From NCBI GenBank assembly GCA_937901865.1, contig CALDID010000179.1, forward strand, positions 1-64,000: DNA of 64,000 nt, read 5' to 3'. A program made the position numbers and the translations under genes. The DNA is from an uncultured Treponema sp. Its GTDB lineage: Bacteria; Spirochaetota; Spirochaetia; Treponematales; Treponemataceae. Of this stretch, positions 35,040 through 43,944 are shown piece after piece (position 1 is the first letter of the stretch; each line of letters starts with the position of its first letter). The notes under the pieces are model-generated. The model was not told the origin of the DNA and searched no databases. It saw nothing but the letters and a program-made list of their open reading frames with translations.

Positions 35040-35810
35040 ATGCGAGAAATATGCTACAAATGCTTTAGAGCAAAAGACAACTGTTTTTGTAAATACATTC
35101 GCCCCATCAATAGCGGAATAAAGTTCGTGTTTTTAATGCACACGAAAGAGGCGAAACGTCAACGCACAGGCACAGGTCGCCTCGCGTCTTTATCCCTCGT
35201 CGATTCAGAAATCATCGTCGGCATTGACTTTAGCCAAAACGAAAGAATAAAAGAGCTTTTAGCCGACGAGCGATATTACCCGATGGTTTTGTATCCTGAT
35301 GAAAACGCGTGGAGTGCAAAGAAAGAGGGCTTCAAAGAAACACTAAAGGGAAAAACACCGCTCGTGTTTGTCTTAGACGCAACGTGGTTTTGCGCAAAGA
35401 AGCTCATTCAAAAAAATGAATGGATTATAAAATTGCCGAAGCTATCGTTTTCGGGGTCTTACACTTCTATTTTCACCTTCAAAAAAGAACCGAGCGCAGA
35501 ATGTGTATCGACGATAGAATCCTGCTATTATTTAATCAAAGAAATGCAAGAAGCCGCGCTCTCGCCCGAAGAGGACATATCGAGTTTGATGAGCGTATTT
35601 AAGGCAATGATTCGCTTTCAGCTTGAAATGGAAAATGCGCGCATAGAGGGAAGGATTCCCAATACACACGCAAAGGATTTTCGCTATACAAAGAAAAAGG
35701 AAGTGCCGTCTTACTTATTCGACACAGACAGCGGAAATGTTCCCTCTGCTTCAAAGTCGCCAGCAAGTGCGGAAAAGAGTGCTTTGATAGAGAAATCAGA
35801 CCAGCTGTAA
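35040..35810 (+). CDS. DTW-domain tRNA-uridine aminocarboxypropyltransferase
   Basis: Family enzymes use S-adenosylmethionine to add a 3-amino-3-carboxypropyl group to uridine in tRNA. The 256-aa product has the family cysteines (C5, C8, C15, C17), HTKEAKRQRTGTGR (residues 34-47) and the DTW motif as DATW (113-116). The last 33 or so residues are low-complexity (Ser/Ala/Lys-rich) and overlap the end of the GH3 gene on the other strand by 100 bp, an unusual convergent overlap. Confidence 0.85.
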   Translation: MREICYKCFRAKDNCFCKYIRPINSGIKFVFLMHTKEAKRQRTGTGRLASLSLVDSEIIVGIDFSQNERIKELLADERYYPMVLYPDENAWSAKKEGFKETLKGKTPLVFVLDATWFCAKKLIQKNEWIIKLPKLSFSGSYTSIFTFKKEPSAECVSTIESCYYLIKEMQEAALSPEEDISSLMSVFKAMIRFQLEMENARIEGRIPNTHAKDFRYTKKKEVPSYLFDTDSGNVPSASKSPASAEKSALIEKSDQL

Positions 35811-37486
35811 CCCATAATCACGCTGTCAGCCCAAGACGCAAACGGAAGGGAAAAACTCGGTGCCATCGTGGAAAAGAGAATCACGGGAACGCCAGTGTCT
35901 TTAAGGGTGCTGATTATCTCGGCACTTCCCTTGTCGTCAATTAAGGCGATGACAACATCGTATCCGCTCGCCATTCCTGGCAATCTTCTCGACATCCAAT
36001 CTATATGAATAGGACCTGGGGCATCGTCAAACTTGAATATCGGCGTATTCTCCCCGTAGCAATCTTTGCCAGCTTTTATGAAGTTTTCGAGAGGACCGAC
36101 TAAAAGCACTCGCTTTGTCTTCGCCATTTCGCGCGTAAGAGGGAAATACGAGCCTTTTTTGTACACGCTAATCGCTCTGATTGCTTGGTCTTGAAAGAAC
36201 TCCTGCCCCTCTTTATTCGGGATTTGCTCATCGATTTTAGAACTGTCGGGATACAGCGAAACAGCATCGCTATGCTTAAAGTATTTGAGCTTTGCCAAAA
36301 TCACCCTGCGCGCCGCAGTTTTGACTTGTTCCCTAAACTTTGCATTCGTCTGCATACGGCTCATATTAGAAGTCCAAAGCGGCTCGTTAAGCTGTGCAGT
36401 CGTGCTTGACAGCAATATATCGTTTCCCGCTTCTATCGCCATACGATACGCGCTCGATAGGCTTCCTGCGTACATAGTAGCCCCGTTCATCATCATATCG
36501 TCGGTGATGATTAAGCCCTCATAGCCGTATTGTCCTCTGAGTATATCCGTCAAGAACGCTTTTGACAAAGACGCAGGTGTCCCGTCTGGAACGACATTCG
36601 GAAAACTCAAATGACCGCTCATAATTGCAGGAATATTCTCTTTAATGAGATACTCAAACGGTACCATCTCCCTTTTCACAAAGGTTTCGTAATCTATTTC
36701 TATCACAGGCAACTTTCCGTGAGAGTCAAGCCCTGTATCTCCGTGCCCTGGAAAATGCTTTGCTGTCGGGATAACGCCTGCCGCCAAAGAGCCCTCTGCA
36801 TACGCCGCGCCCAAAATTCCTGCAAAGTCGGGATTTGAACCAAAGGAGCGCGGACCGATAACCGTCGAATCGAGGTTTGTATATAAGTCTACCGCAGGCG
36901 CAAAGTTCATATTGATGCCCAACACGCCTAGCTCTTTCGCGATATAATATCCTGTGTACCACGCGTCTAACGGACGACCCGATGCGCCGATTGCAAGGTT
37001 TCCTGGAGTGTCGCTCATCTCGCCTTTAACGTGCCGAATCCAGCCGCCCTCCTGGTCTGTCGCAACAAAAAGCGGAATCTGCAAATCTCTGCGCTGGCTT
37101 CGCTCTTGCAGCTCTCGCACGCTTTTTGCAACTTGATGAATATCGTCCGTGTTCCAACCAAAGATTTTGATTGACCCAAGCCCCCTGTCGCTGACCCATT
37201 GGATAAGAAGCGGACTCGGCTCGGCTCCTGCCCAACCGAACATAAATATCTGGCTCAACAGCTCAGAATCGCTCATTCGCTTTATAAGCTCGTCGGCTAG
37301 AGCCTCATCTTCCATATCGCTCCAAAAGTTTATCTCTTCAACCTGCACTTTTGGCTTTTCGATAGGCGGAAGCTCGTCTATTTCCAGCACGACGCTTTTC
37401 TTATCAAAGCGACACGAGGTATTCAACAAAGAAAACACGAGCAGTGCTAAAAGAAACGGCAAGGATTTATATAATACGCACCGCAT
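35711..37486 (-). CDS. Glycoside hydrolase family 3 lipoprotein (NagZ-like)
   Basis: Exported beta-N-acetylhexosaminidase-type enzyme, likely acting on peptidoglycan or chitin-like fragments. The 591-aa protein has a lipobox ending at Cys25 (LLNTSC), a GH3 barrel (about 60-400) with the NagZ signature KHFPGHGDTGLDSH (243-256) that carries the Asp-His pair, and the nucleophile Asp329 in IITDDMMMNG. A C-terminal alpha/beta domain follows (about 430-591), as in longer GH3 enzymes, so it is not a minimal NagZ. The ATG overlaps the U32 stop (TAATG). Confidence 0.9.
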   Translation of the reverse strand: MRCVLYKSLPFLLALLVFSLLNTSCRFDKKSVVLEIDELPPIEKPKVQVEEINFWSDMEDEALADELIKRMSDSELLSQIFMFGWAGAEPSPLLIQWVSDRGLGSIKIFGWNTDDIHQVAKSVRELQERSQRRDLQIPLFVATDQEGGWIRHVKGEMSDTPGNLAIGASGRPLDAWYTGYYIAKELGVLGINMNFAPAVDLYTNLDSTVIGPRSFGSNPDFAGILGAAYAEGSLAAGVIPTAKHFPGHGDTGLDSHGKLPVIEIDYETFVKREMVPFEYLIKENIPAIMSGHLSFPNVVPDGTPASLSKAFLTDILRGQYGYEGLIITDDMMMNGATMYAGSLSSAYRMAIEAGNDILLSSTTAQLNEPLWTSNMSRMQTNAKFREQVKTAARRVILAKLKYFKHSDAVSLYPDSSKIDEQIPNKEGQEFFQDQAIRAISVYKKGSYFPLTREMAKTKRVLLVGPLENFIKAGKDCYGENTPIFKFDDAPGPIHIDWMSRRLPGMASGYDVVIALIDDKGSAEIISTLKDTGVPVILFSTMAPSFSLPFASWADSVIMGYSWSDFSIKALFSALAGDFEAEGTFPLSVSNK

Positions 37487-39009
37487 TATCTTACGCCGAT
37501 TTTTCTTAAATAATCACGAATACGAACGATTGTGCCGCGCTCAAGCTCGTGCGGAGTGTACAAAAGACATTCGTGGCTTTCAGAAACCCAGTTGACCAAC
37601 AGCCCATTCTTTGGGTTCACCAACTGAAATTCGCTATCTGTCGCCTTTTTGCACAAGAACGAAGAGCCCACAAACTCCAGCGTATCGCCAGATTTTTCAT
37701 TCGCCCGCTGCGCCTCATACGCCGCATCATAGCCGCGCCCGATTTCGTCTTTGCTCTGCGCTTCATTGCCGATTTTGCACGCAATGTGATTGAGCGGGTG
37801 AAACGCATAGAGCTTCCAGCCCTCTTTTTTATGCGCACACGGCACGCACCAATCAGGATTTTTGAGCCATTGCTCCCTCCGCGCCTCCTGCGCTTTTTCC
37901 ACTTCGTCGGTGAATGACGCATTCAATGCCGCAAACGATTTTCTTCCCTTCTCAAAGATTTCGTCAGCGTCTGCCTCGCTCAACTCTTCGCCCACCGTGC
38001 CAGAAAGCAAATACGGGCACTCCGCCGCCGCCATCACCGCCTTGTCTGCGTCTGCTCTGCCAAAGAAAAATCCCGTCGTAAACTCGCGGTGGCTCGTCAA
38101 ATACAGCTCGTCAATATACGGCTTTGCTTCCTCCGCGCTGATTTTGCCGTCCATCACGTCGAGAGCCTTGCGATACGCGCGCGTAACGAGAGCCACATAA
38201 TAAATGCTCTTCATTCGCCCCTCGATTTTCAGCGAATCCACGCCCGCGTCCTTCATTTCTTGCAAATGGTCAATCATACACAGGTCTTTGCTCGAAAGAA
38301 TCGCCGTGAAGTTGTCGCCCTCAAAGACGGGGAAATACTCGTTCGCTCGGCTCTCCTCTTCCAAGACCAAGCCGCCTGACTGCGCGAGAGCTTTCACATC
38401 GCCTTTAAGCGCGTAATTCCAGCGGCATGTATGAGTGCAAAGCCCGCTCTGACCGCTTCTGCCGTTCATATACGCGCTCAAGAGACATCTGCCGCTATAT
38501 GCCACGCACATCGCGCCGTGAACAAAGCACTCGATTTCAAGATTATCCACTTTCTCCTTGATTTCCGCGACTTCCTTGAGCGACACTTCGCGCCCCAAGA
38601 CAACGCGCTTAAAGCCCATATCGCGATAGGCACGCGCGGCAAGATAATTCATACAGCTCGCCTGCGTGCTTAAATGCAATTCTGCATTCGGGAACTCCTT
38701 TTGCAAAATCGGCACCAAGCCCATATCCTGCACGATAAACGCGTCAATCGGGAACAGCTTATAATCGTTAATGCGCGCCAAGAACGAAGCCACTTCGTCA
38801 TTGTGAAAGCTGATGTTGAGCGCGCAGTGAAGACGGCGATGAGGAAACTCATTTTTTATCGCAATGATTTTCTTGTAATCGTCTTCAATAAAGTTGTCCG
38901 CCTTAGCACGAAGCGAAAAGCCCCGAAGCCCGATATATGCCGCATCTGCGCCGTATTTGTACGCATAGTAAAGTTTTTCAATATTTCCTGCTGGGGATAA
39001 AAGTTCCAT
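37486..39009 (-). CDS. trhP: U32 family protein, TrhP-like tRNA hydroxylation factor
   Basis: U32 proteins with this layout (YegQ/TrhP group) take part in prephenate-dependent 5-hydroxyuridine formation in tRNA. The 507-aa product starts MELLSPAGNIEKLYYAYKYG with the GADAAYIGLRGFSLR signature, and has the cysteine-rich U32 centre (ECFVHGAMCVAYSGRC, then CTHTCRW near residue 185-200) and a C-terminal beta domain (about 400-507). Another U32 member (RlhA-like) is possible. It is coupled to the GH3 gene. Confidence 0.8.
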   Translation of the reverse strand: MELLSPAGNIEKLYYAYKYGADAAYIGLRGFSLRAKADNFIEDDYKKIIAIKNEFPHRRLHCALNISFHNDEVASFLARINDYKLFPIDAFIVQDMGLVPILQKEFPNAELHLSTQASCMNYLAARAYRDMGFKRVVLGREVSLKEVAEIKEKVDNLEIECFVHGAMCVAYSGRCLLSAYMNGRSGQSGLCTHTCRWNYALKGDVKALAQSGGLVLEEESRANEYFPVFEGDNFTAILSSKDLCMIDHLQEMKDAGVDSLKIEGRMKSIYYVALVTRAYRKALDVMDGKISAEEAKPYIDELYLTSHREFTTGFFFGRADADKAVMAAAECPYLLSGTVGEELSEADADEIFEKGRKSFAALNASFTDEVEKAQEARREQWLKNPDWCVPCAHKKEGWKLYAFHPLNHIACKIGNEAQSKDEIGRGYDAAYEAQRANEKSGDTLEFVGSSFLCKKATDSEFQLVNPKNGLLVNWVSESHECLLYTPHELERGTIVRIRDYLRKIGVR

Positions 39010-39039
39010 TCAATTCCTCGTTTTATTTTTTTTCTCGCC

Positions 39040-39154
39040 CGTATCAGACATTCTGAATCCTTCGTATCAGACCCTCTGAATCGCTCGTATCAGACACTCT
39101 GAATCGCCCGTATCAGACACTCTGAATACTCCGTATTGTAGCCTCTGAATTTGC
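39040..39154. repeat. Array of five contiguous 23-bp units (CGTATCAGA family)
   Basis: Five exact 23-bp units, each starting CGTAT. Units 1-4 contain TCAGAnnnTCTGA, a 5-bp stem with 3-nt loop; the fifth has diverged. The array begins about 30 bp upstream of the U32 start. Confidence 0.9.
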
Positions 39155-39350
39155 CAAATTCAGACTTTCACACACTGTGTGTTTACAAAAGCGTCATTGA
39201 CGCGCTTTGAGTATCAGTCTCTCTGACTGCTCCTAGTCAGCCTCTCTGACTGCTCCTAGTCAGCCTCTCTGACTGCTCCTAGTCAGACCCTATGACTGCT
39301 CCTAGTCAGACTTTCACACTCCGTGTGTTTTACAAAAGCGTCATTGACGC
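39155..39350. repeat. Composite block: mini-hairpin pair, four 23-bp units, mini-hairpin pair
   Basis: A block holding CACACactGTGTG (39169-39181) and GCGTCattGACGC (39191-39203) is followed by four 23-bp units (39215-39306, TGACTGCTCCTAGT core). A second copy of the block follows, with CACACtccGTGTG (39315-39327) and GCGTCattGACGC (39338-39350). The last hairpin contains the esterase stop codon (39341-39343). With the array at 39040 this fills the whole 39010-39340 gap; no gene is seen. Confidence 0.88.
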
Positions 39351-40267
39351 GCTGTGTAGTGAGAGCCGATTTTCTCGATAGCGAGATGTGATTCTGGCAA
39401 ATACTCGTCCGCCATCTGAAACATAAACGGCATATCTTTCCACACATCGAGCGTGCAATTCACACCGAGCGACGAAAGCCGCGCCGAAAACGCCTGCGCT
39501 TGCTTTAATAACGCCTCGCGAGAGCCCATTTGTATGAACACACTCGGAAAGTTCGCGAGCTGTTCATCGTCTGCGCGCAAAATAGAGATTTCGGCTTTGT
39601 CTAAATCCTCTTTTGCGGCATACACGTCGGCACTGCGGCGAAGGCAATCCGAGCTGATGACCTCGTCAGAGATTTTGCGACCGCTCATAAACGGGCTTTC
39701 AGACGACAAATCAAGCCACGGCGAGAACAAAAGCAGCTCTTTTATATCGCTCTTTGCCGCTTCCCCCATTCCAAGCACATACGCGCACGCAATCGACGCG
39801 CCTGAGCCATCGCCTGCGATAATGATTTCGGGTTTGCGGTTGTTTTCGTCATCTTCAAGCGACAATGCGGTTTTTTCCTCCGCGATTAAATGCTCTGCGA
39901 CGCTCTTTATGTCCTCAAGCGAAGAGGGAAACAAGTGAGTCGGGGGCAAGCGGAATTCGGGCACGACGACACGGCAAGAAGCCACATTCGCCAAACTTGC
40001 ACAGAAATTGCGCCACGAATCGCGAGAACCGCCCACAAACGAGCCTCCGTGCACATAAAGCATAATGCGCTTTGACGAATACACTTCGGGAATCAGCATA
40101 TCGCACATCACGCCGCCAAACTCTCGCTCGTTACATTCAACGTGATTGGGAAGAAACACGGTCTTATACGTTTTTTCTATTTTTTCTCTGAAAGCATCGA
40201 CATCTGTCCACGTCGTATACGACATAAGGCGAAGCTTTTTTATTGCAGCTCTAAAGTCTTTGAACAT
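39341..40267 (-). CDS. Alpha/beta hydrolase, hormone-sensitive-lipase-like esterase
   Basis: The 308-aa enzyme has the oxyanion motif HGGSFVGG (73-80) and the nucleophile Ser155 in AGDGSGAS, both typical of the HSL/acetyl-esterase family. A WLDLS segment (near 187) follows. The C-terminal His region is less clear. Likely substrates are short acyl esters, perhaps plant-polymer acetyl groups, but no neighbour supports one. The final residues (TARQ) and stop codon are encoded in a repeated mini-hairpin, suggesting the repeat shaped this 3' end. Confidence 0.85.
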   Translation of the reverse strand: MFKDFRAAIKKLRLMSYTTWTDVDAFREKIEKTYKTVFLPNHVECNEREFGGVMCDMLIPEVYSSKRIMLYVHGGSFVGGSRDSWRNFCASLANVASCRVVVPEFRLPPTHLFPSSLEDIKSVAEHLIAEEKTALSLEDDENNRKPEIIIAGDGSGASIACAYVLGMGEAAKSDIKELLLFSPWLDLSSESPFMSGRKISDEVISSDCLRRSADVYAAKEDLDKAEISILRADDEQLANFPSVFIQMGSREALLKQAQAFSARLSSLGVNCTLDVWKDMPFMFQMADEYLPESHLAIEKIGSHYTARQ

Positions 40268-40305
40268 ATCATCTTACTATATCACAGCCGCCCCCTACTT
40301 TTCAA

Positions 40306-40419
40306 CAGGCATAGCCTGCTTTGTAAGAAGCACAGGCTGATTTGTCATAGGCATAGGCTGTTTTGTCAACCGAGAGCTGTTTTGTAGGCATAGGGTCTTT
40401 TCAAAACACCCTATGGGTG
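40306..40419. repeat. Degenerate 21-bp units with mini-hairpins
   Basis: Roughly 21-bp units with the GCATAGCCTG/TTTTGT word, starting with CAGGCataGCCTG (40306-40318) and ending with CACCCtatGGGTG (40407-40419). CATAGGGT and ACCCTATG can also pair over a longer range. Confidence 0.65.
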
Positions 40420-40423
40420 AAAA

Positions 40424-40455
40424 AGATAGGACATTAACAATGCCCTATCTTTAGG
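40424..40455 (-). terminator. Intrinsic terminator of rhaB-rhaD
   Basis: On the minus strand AAAGATAGGGCAT and ATGTCCTATCTTT pair around TTGTTA (one mismatch), followed by more T. Directly before it on that strand lies ATACTAACCTCC, a word also found next to the hairpin after rhaM. Confidence 0.8.
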
Positions 40456-40487
40456 AGGAGGTTAGTATAAAAAAAGATTTTTCGCCT

Positions 40488-41321
40488 TTAGTACGGCTTT
40501 TCGTACAAGAACTTTTCAGGCAAACTTACATGAAAATCCTTTGCAAGCGCGCGGAATTCATCTGCTTGAATTGTCTGCAACTTGCGCGGACTCATGGAAA
40601 GCACTTTAACAAGGATTTCTGCCGCTTTTTCAACGGTGTGGAAAAGACCGAACGTCAAATCAAAATCTTCTCCAGCGCAGAACATTCCGTGATGAGCCCA
40701 GATTGCAACATCATAGCTCTTCATCAACTTTGAGGTTTCCACCGCAATATCTCTTCCGCCTGGCACCATCCACGGCACAACGCCGATTCCTGCAGGGAAG
40801 ACGACAGGACATTCTGTTGCACACTCCCACAGTTCTCTCGTAAACACTTCGTCTTTGAGCGGCAAAACAAAAGTCAACGCAATGACGTTTGTCGCGTGTG
40901 CATGATAGATTACGCGGTAGTTTGGATTGATGTCCTTTTTCACCTCGTGATTCATTAAGTGGCTCGGAAGCTCGCTCGTAGGCTTTCCGCCAGCTGTCAA
41001 TCCCCACACAATGCGGTAGTTTTCGCCTTTGTCGTCAAGCTCTACAATGCAGATGTTCTCTTCGGGACAAAGCGGGACATTGCGCATATATTTTCCGCTT
41101 CCGCTGACCAAAAAATACTCCTTCGCCAAATGCGGAACGCTTGTGCCAATCGGTGTCCACGGGCGGTCTGTTTTGAGTTCAGAAGAAACTTCTTTTATCT
41201 CTTCATCTTTGATTCTGTAAGAAAGGTTTCCGCCGTTTCTTTCGTGCCACCCCTGCTCAAAGCCGTCAAAACACATACGGATAAAGCCCTGCACAAACTT
41301 TGCTTCTATTACATTAGCCAT
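40488..41321 (-). CDS. rhaD: Rhamnulose-1-phosphate aldolase
   Basis: Splits L-rhamnulose-1-phosphate into DHAP and L-lactaldehyde. The 277-aa class II aldolase has GNLSYR (near 31-36), SGSGKYM, GGKPTSELPSH with the catalytic Glu, and zinc-binding His residues in YHAHATN (about 140-145) and WAHHGMF (about 212). It lies 20 nt after rhaB and ends the operon. Confidence 0.95.
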   Translation of the reverse strand: MANVIEAKFVQGFIRMCFDGFEQGWHERNGGNLSYRIKDEEIKEVSSELKTDRPWTPIGTSVPHLAKEYFLVSGSGKYMRNVPLCPEENICIVELDDKGENYRIVWGLTAGGKPTSELPSHLMNHEVKKDINPNYRVIYHAHATNVIALTFVLPLKDEVFTRELWECATECPVVFPAGIGVVPWMVPGGRDIAVETSKLMKSYDVAIWAHHGMFCAGEDFDLTFGLFHTVEKAAEILVKVLSMSPRKLQTIQADEFRALAKDFHVSLPEKFLYEKPY

Positions 41322-41341
41322 TGTATTCCCCCAATATCACG

Positions 41342-42868
41342 CTATTTTGCAAGCGAGATGAATTTGTTTCTATAGGTATCATACCCCTTTATCTCAAAAG
41401 AAGATACCCTGTTGTATTCTATATTGATTTGCTCAGAAAGCTGAGTGTGAGTTTTGCCCTCTAGCACCATAACGGCACTCATCGCCGCCCCGAATGCAGT
41501 AGCTTCTTTCATACTCGTCAGATACACTTCGTTCGACTTTAGCACGCTTGCGATAATCGAATTATAAAGCTCATTCTTTCTAAATCCGCCCTCAGTGAAA
41601 ATCTTTGTTTTCTCCTTCAAGCCAGCACGCTTCAAGGCTGTTTCAGTCTGAATGGCAAGCGACAAATCAAGGACTGCAAAGAACTTTTCTTTTCCCTCTT
41701 CGCTCGTCAATAGCTTTGGCACAGCCTTTCCGCTTTGTATGTCGGCTAAAGGATAGAATACGCCCTTTTCCCAAATGCCTGCCTTAGAAGTCGGGAACTG
41801 ACCGCTTCCCTGCACAACTTCGGGGAGAATAAACGTATCATTCTCTGCGATAACGGTGTTTACCATGCTTTGCGTGCTTGAAGGGAACTCATCTGTATTA
41901 AAATACTTTTTATACAGCTTTACATAAGTGTCCACTTCCATACCGCCCAAGAAAATCGAAGTCTTCACAGGCTTTCTGAATGCGCTTTGATTATAGAAGA
42001 CAATCTTGCCGATATCGTCATCGCTAAACGCAATTTTCTCTTCTGGGTGCATACACACACACCACGTTCCTGTGGAGTTAAGGATAAAATCCCCAGTGTT
42101 GTTCTTTGCAAGATACGGCAAAAGTGAAGCGTTAGAATCATGCAGTCCCATTGTTACCACGACATCGCTTGAAAGCCCCAGTTTTTTCGCCATATCAGCA
42201 GAGAGAGTACCCAGCTTTTCGCAAGAATCGCGATAGTTCAGAGGGATTTTATCTGTAATCTCTAGCTTTTCCGCCACAGACGACCACTTTTGTGTATAAG
42301 GGTCAAGCAAATAGGTATGACAACCCATAAACGTAGGCTCAACTCCTTTTACGCCCGTGAACTTAAAGGCGAAATACTGCGGCAGATTAAGGATAGTTTC
42401 TGTATTGTCAAACTCTTTCGGGAAAAACTTCTTTAAGAAGAAAATGCCTTTTGCAAGGTTAATCATTGCAGAAAGGGGAGGTGTTGCCGTCGTCTTTTGC
42501 AAAAACTCCTTATCTCCGCACAGAGCATAGAACTCATCTTCAAAGGCTTTTGAAACCTCGTGCGTATAAAAAAGGCATGGAGCGCACACATTGCCAGCTT
42601 TATCAACGCAAACAGCAGTTGCTCCGTGTGTTGTTATGCTAATCGCTTTGATGGGGTAGCGTTTAGCAAAATTGGCAATTTGCTCTATAAACCACCCTTG
42701 CATACCGTCAAGGTCGTGCGAATTGATTTCTTCGCTTGTGATAGGAGAACTCACTTTTACAGGCGAAAAGTTTTTATACACTGCCTCTCTTTGAGAAAGA
42801 TTTTCATCATATATTGCGACCTTCTTATTGGTCATTCCTATGTCTATAACAGCGATTGCATATTTCAT
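41342..42868 (-). CDS. rhaB: Rhamnulokinase (FGGY family)
   Basis: Phosphorylates L-rhamnulose at O1. About 508 aa if the ATG at 42868 is used (MKYAIAVIDIGMTNKKVAIY); an ORF extends 20 codons further upstream into the promoter region. FGGY features include the N-terminal IDIGMTNKK phosphate motif, STGTWCVCM in the middle, and TEGGFRKNELYN with AFGAAMSA near the C-terminus. The product is somewhat different from E. coli RhaB, so a related sugar kinase is possible, but position between rhaD and the AraC gene supports rhamnulose. Confidence 0.88.
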   Translation of the reverse strand: MKYAIAVIDIGMTNKKVAIYDENLSQREAVYKNFSPVKVSSPITSEEINSHDLDGMQGWFIEQIANFAKRYPIKAISITTHGATAVCVDKAGNVCAPCLFYTHEVSKAFEDEFYALCGDKEFLQKTTATPPLSAMINLAKGIFFLKKFFPKEFDNTETILNLPQYFAFKFTGVKGVEPTFMGCHTYLLDPYTQKWSSVAEKLEITDKIPLNYRDSCEKLGTLSADMAKKLGLSSDVVVTMGLHDSNASLLPYLAKNNTGDFILNSTGTWCVCMHPEEKIAFSDDDIGKIVFYNQSAFRKPVKTSIFLGGMEVDTYVKLYKKYFNTDEFPSSTQSMVNTVIAENDTFILPEVVQGSGQFPTSKAGIWEKGVFYPLADIQSGKAVPKLLTSEEGKEKFFAVLDLSLAIQTETALKRAGLKEKTKIFTEGGFRKNELYNSIIASVLKSNEVYLTSMKEATAFGAAMSAVMVLEGKTHTQLSEQINIEYNRVSSFEIKGYDTYRNKFISLAK

Positions 42869-42900
42869 ATATAATATCATATTTAATTTATCTGTATATG

Positions 42901-42931
42901 CCTTGACAAAAAGCGCAAGCATTAGCACAAT
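42901..42931 (+). promoter_or_regulatory. AraC-gene promoter and putative regulator site
   Basis: TTGACA (42903-42908), 17-bp spacer, CACAAT (42926-42931), only nine bases before the ATG at 42941. The -35 box lies in CCTTGACAAAA; a similar CCTTGACTAAA occurs upstream of rhaA at 45619-45629. This could be a site for the AraC protein that also overlaps its own promoter. Confidence 0.45.
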
Positions 42932-42940
42932 ATCGTCATA

Positions 42941-43837
42941 ATGTATCAGCTACACATACAAAACTATTGGTCAGACAGGGATTTACCTTTTCACTTTGAG
43001 TTTCGCAATCCGCAAGCTCCTTTCCCGATGCACTCTCACGATTTCCACGAAATCGCTATTGTCTACAGCGGAAAAGGCATTCACTTAACACAACAGGGCA
43101 ACTATGAAATACAAGCAGGCGATGTGTTGAGCATTAAGCCAGGACAGCTTCACGGTTTCAAAAAGATTGAAAACTTGGTGTTGATGAATGTGCTTGTTCG
43201 CCCGTCGTTCTTTAACGAAGACCCCTTAGGGCTGTCGCAGGTGATAGGCTTTTCATCTCTCTTTGCACCAGAGATAAAGCCGAACGCCCCTATTGCACAC
43301 GTTAGAATGAATCAGTTGCAGCTCTTTGAAGTGCGCGCTATTATCGAAAGCTCTCAGCAAGAGATTATGGCGCAGCAGTCAGGCTATGTGCCGCAAAGCA
43401 TATCTCTTTTTATGCAGCTCATCGTCTTTATTTTGCGTGTGAACTCTAATCGAGATTTCTCTTCTTCATCTGCAAAAAACAGTGCCTCTATGCTGATAAA
43501 GCACATCGAAAAGAATTTCAGAAAGACAATCACTATGTCGGATTTGGTTGAAATCTCAGGACTTTCCGAAAGCTCTATTCTTCGCACGTTCAAGCGCATT
43601 ACAGGCTACCCCCCGTTTGTGTATCAAAACAGAATCCGTATGTTCGCCGCAATAAACGAGCTTATCTCCACCGACAAGGATATTACGCAGATTGCGCTTG
43701 ACACAGGATTTTCAGACAGCAATTATTTCTCGCGTAGCTTCAAGAAGTTTATGAAGATGACCCCGACAGAGTATCGAGAGAACTTTGCAGGAAATGAAGA
43801 GGGCGCAGAAGAAACAATTAACGAGAAAAAGAAATAA
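42941..43837 (+). CDS. AraC-family regulator of the rhamnose genes (RhaS-like)
   Basis: The 298-aa regulator has a cupin sensor domain (about 15-100; MHSHDFHEIAIVYSGKGIH) and a C-terminal AraC DNA-binding domain with two helix-turn-helix motifs (about 195-290; SDLVEISGLSESSILRTFKR and ITQIALDTGFSDSNYFSRSF). It is divergent from rhaB and flanked by rhaM/rhaA, so rhamnose or a derivative is the likely ligand. No ribosome site is visible before the ATG and the promoter is very close. Confidence 0.88.
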   Translation: MYQLHIQNYWSDRDLPFHFEFRNPQAPFPMHSHDFHEIAIVYSGKGIHLTQQGNYEIQAGDVLSIKPGQLHGFKKIENLVLMNVLVRPSFFNEDPLGLSQVIGFSSLFAPEIKPNAPIAHVRMNQLQLFEVRAIIESSQQEIMAQQSGYVPQSISLFMQLIVFILRVNSNRDFSSSSAKNSASMLIKHIEKNFRKTITMSDLVEISGLSESSILRTFKRITGYPPFVYQNRIRMFAAINELISTDKDITQIALDTGFSDSNYFSRSFKKFMKMTPTEYRENFAGNEEGAEETINEKKK

Positions 43838-43845
43838 AAAGGAAA

Positions 43846-43878
43846 GGGAGCTTTGAACAACTACATTCAAAAGCTCCC
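43846..43878 (-). terminator. Hairpin between the AraC gene and rhaM
   Basis: GGGAGCTTTGA (43846-43856) pairs with TCAAAAGCTCCC (43867-43878), with one bulged A. On the minus strand it is followed by CCTTTTT, so it probably ends rhaA-rhaM transcription; it may also slow the convergent AraC transcript. Confidence 0.65.
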
Positions 43879-43944
43879 TCTCGGAGAGGTTAGTATGTTT
43901 AAAAGTAGCCTTTTACGGCGGTTGACTTTGTTAAGTCCTAAACA

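Noticed and set aside
39155..39214. tRNA-like or small RNA structure
   Set aside because: The hairpins belong to the repeated block and do not form a cloverleaf; no promoter is seen.
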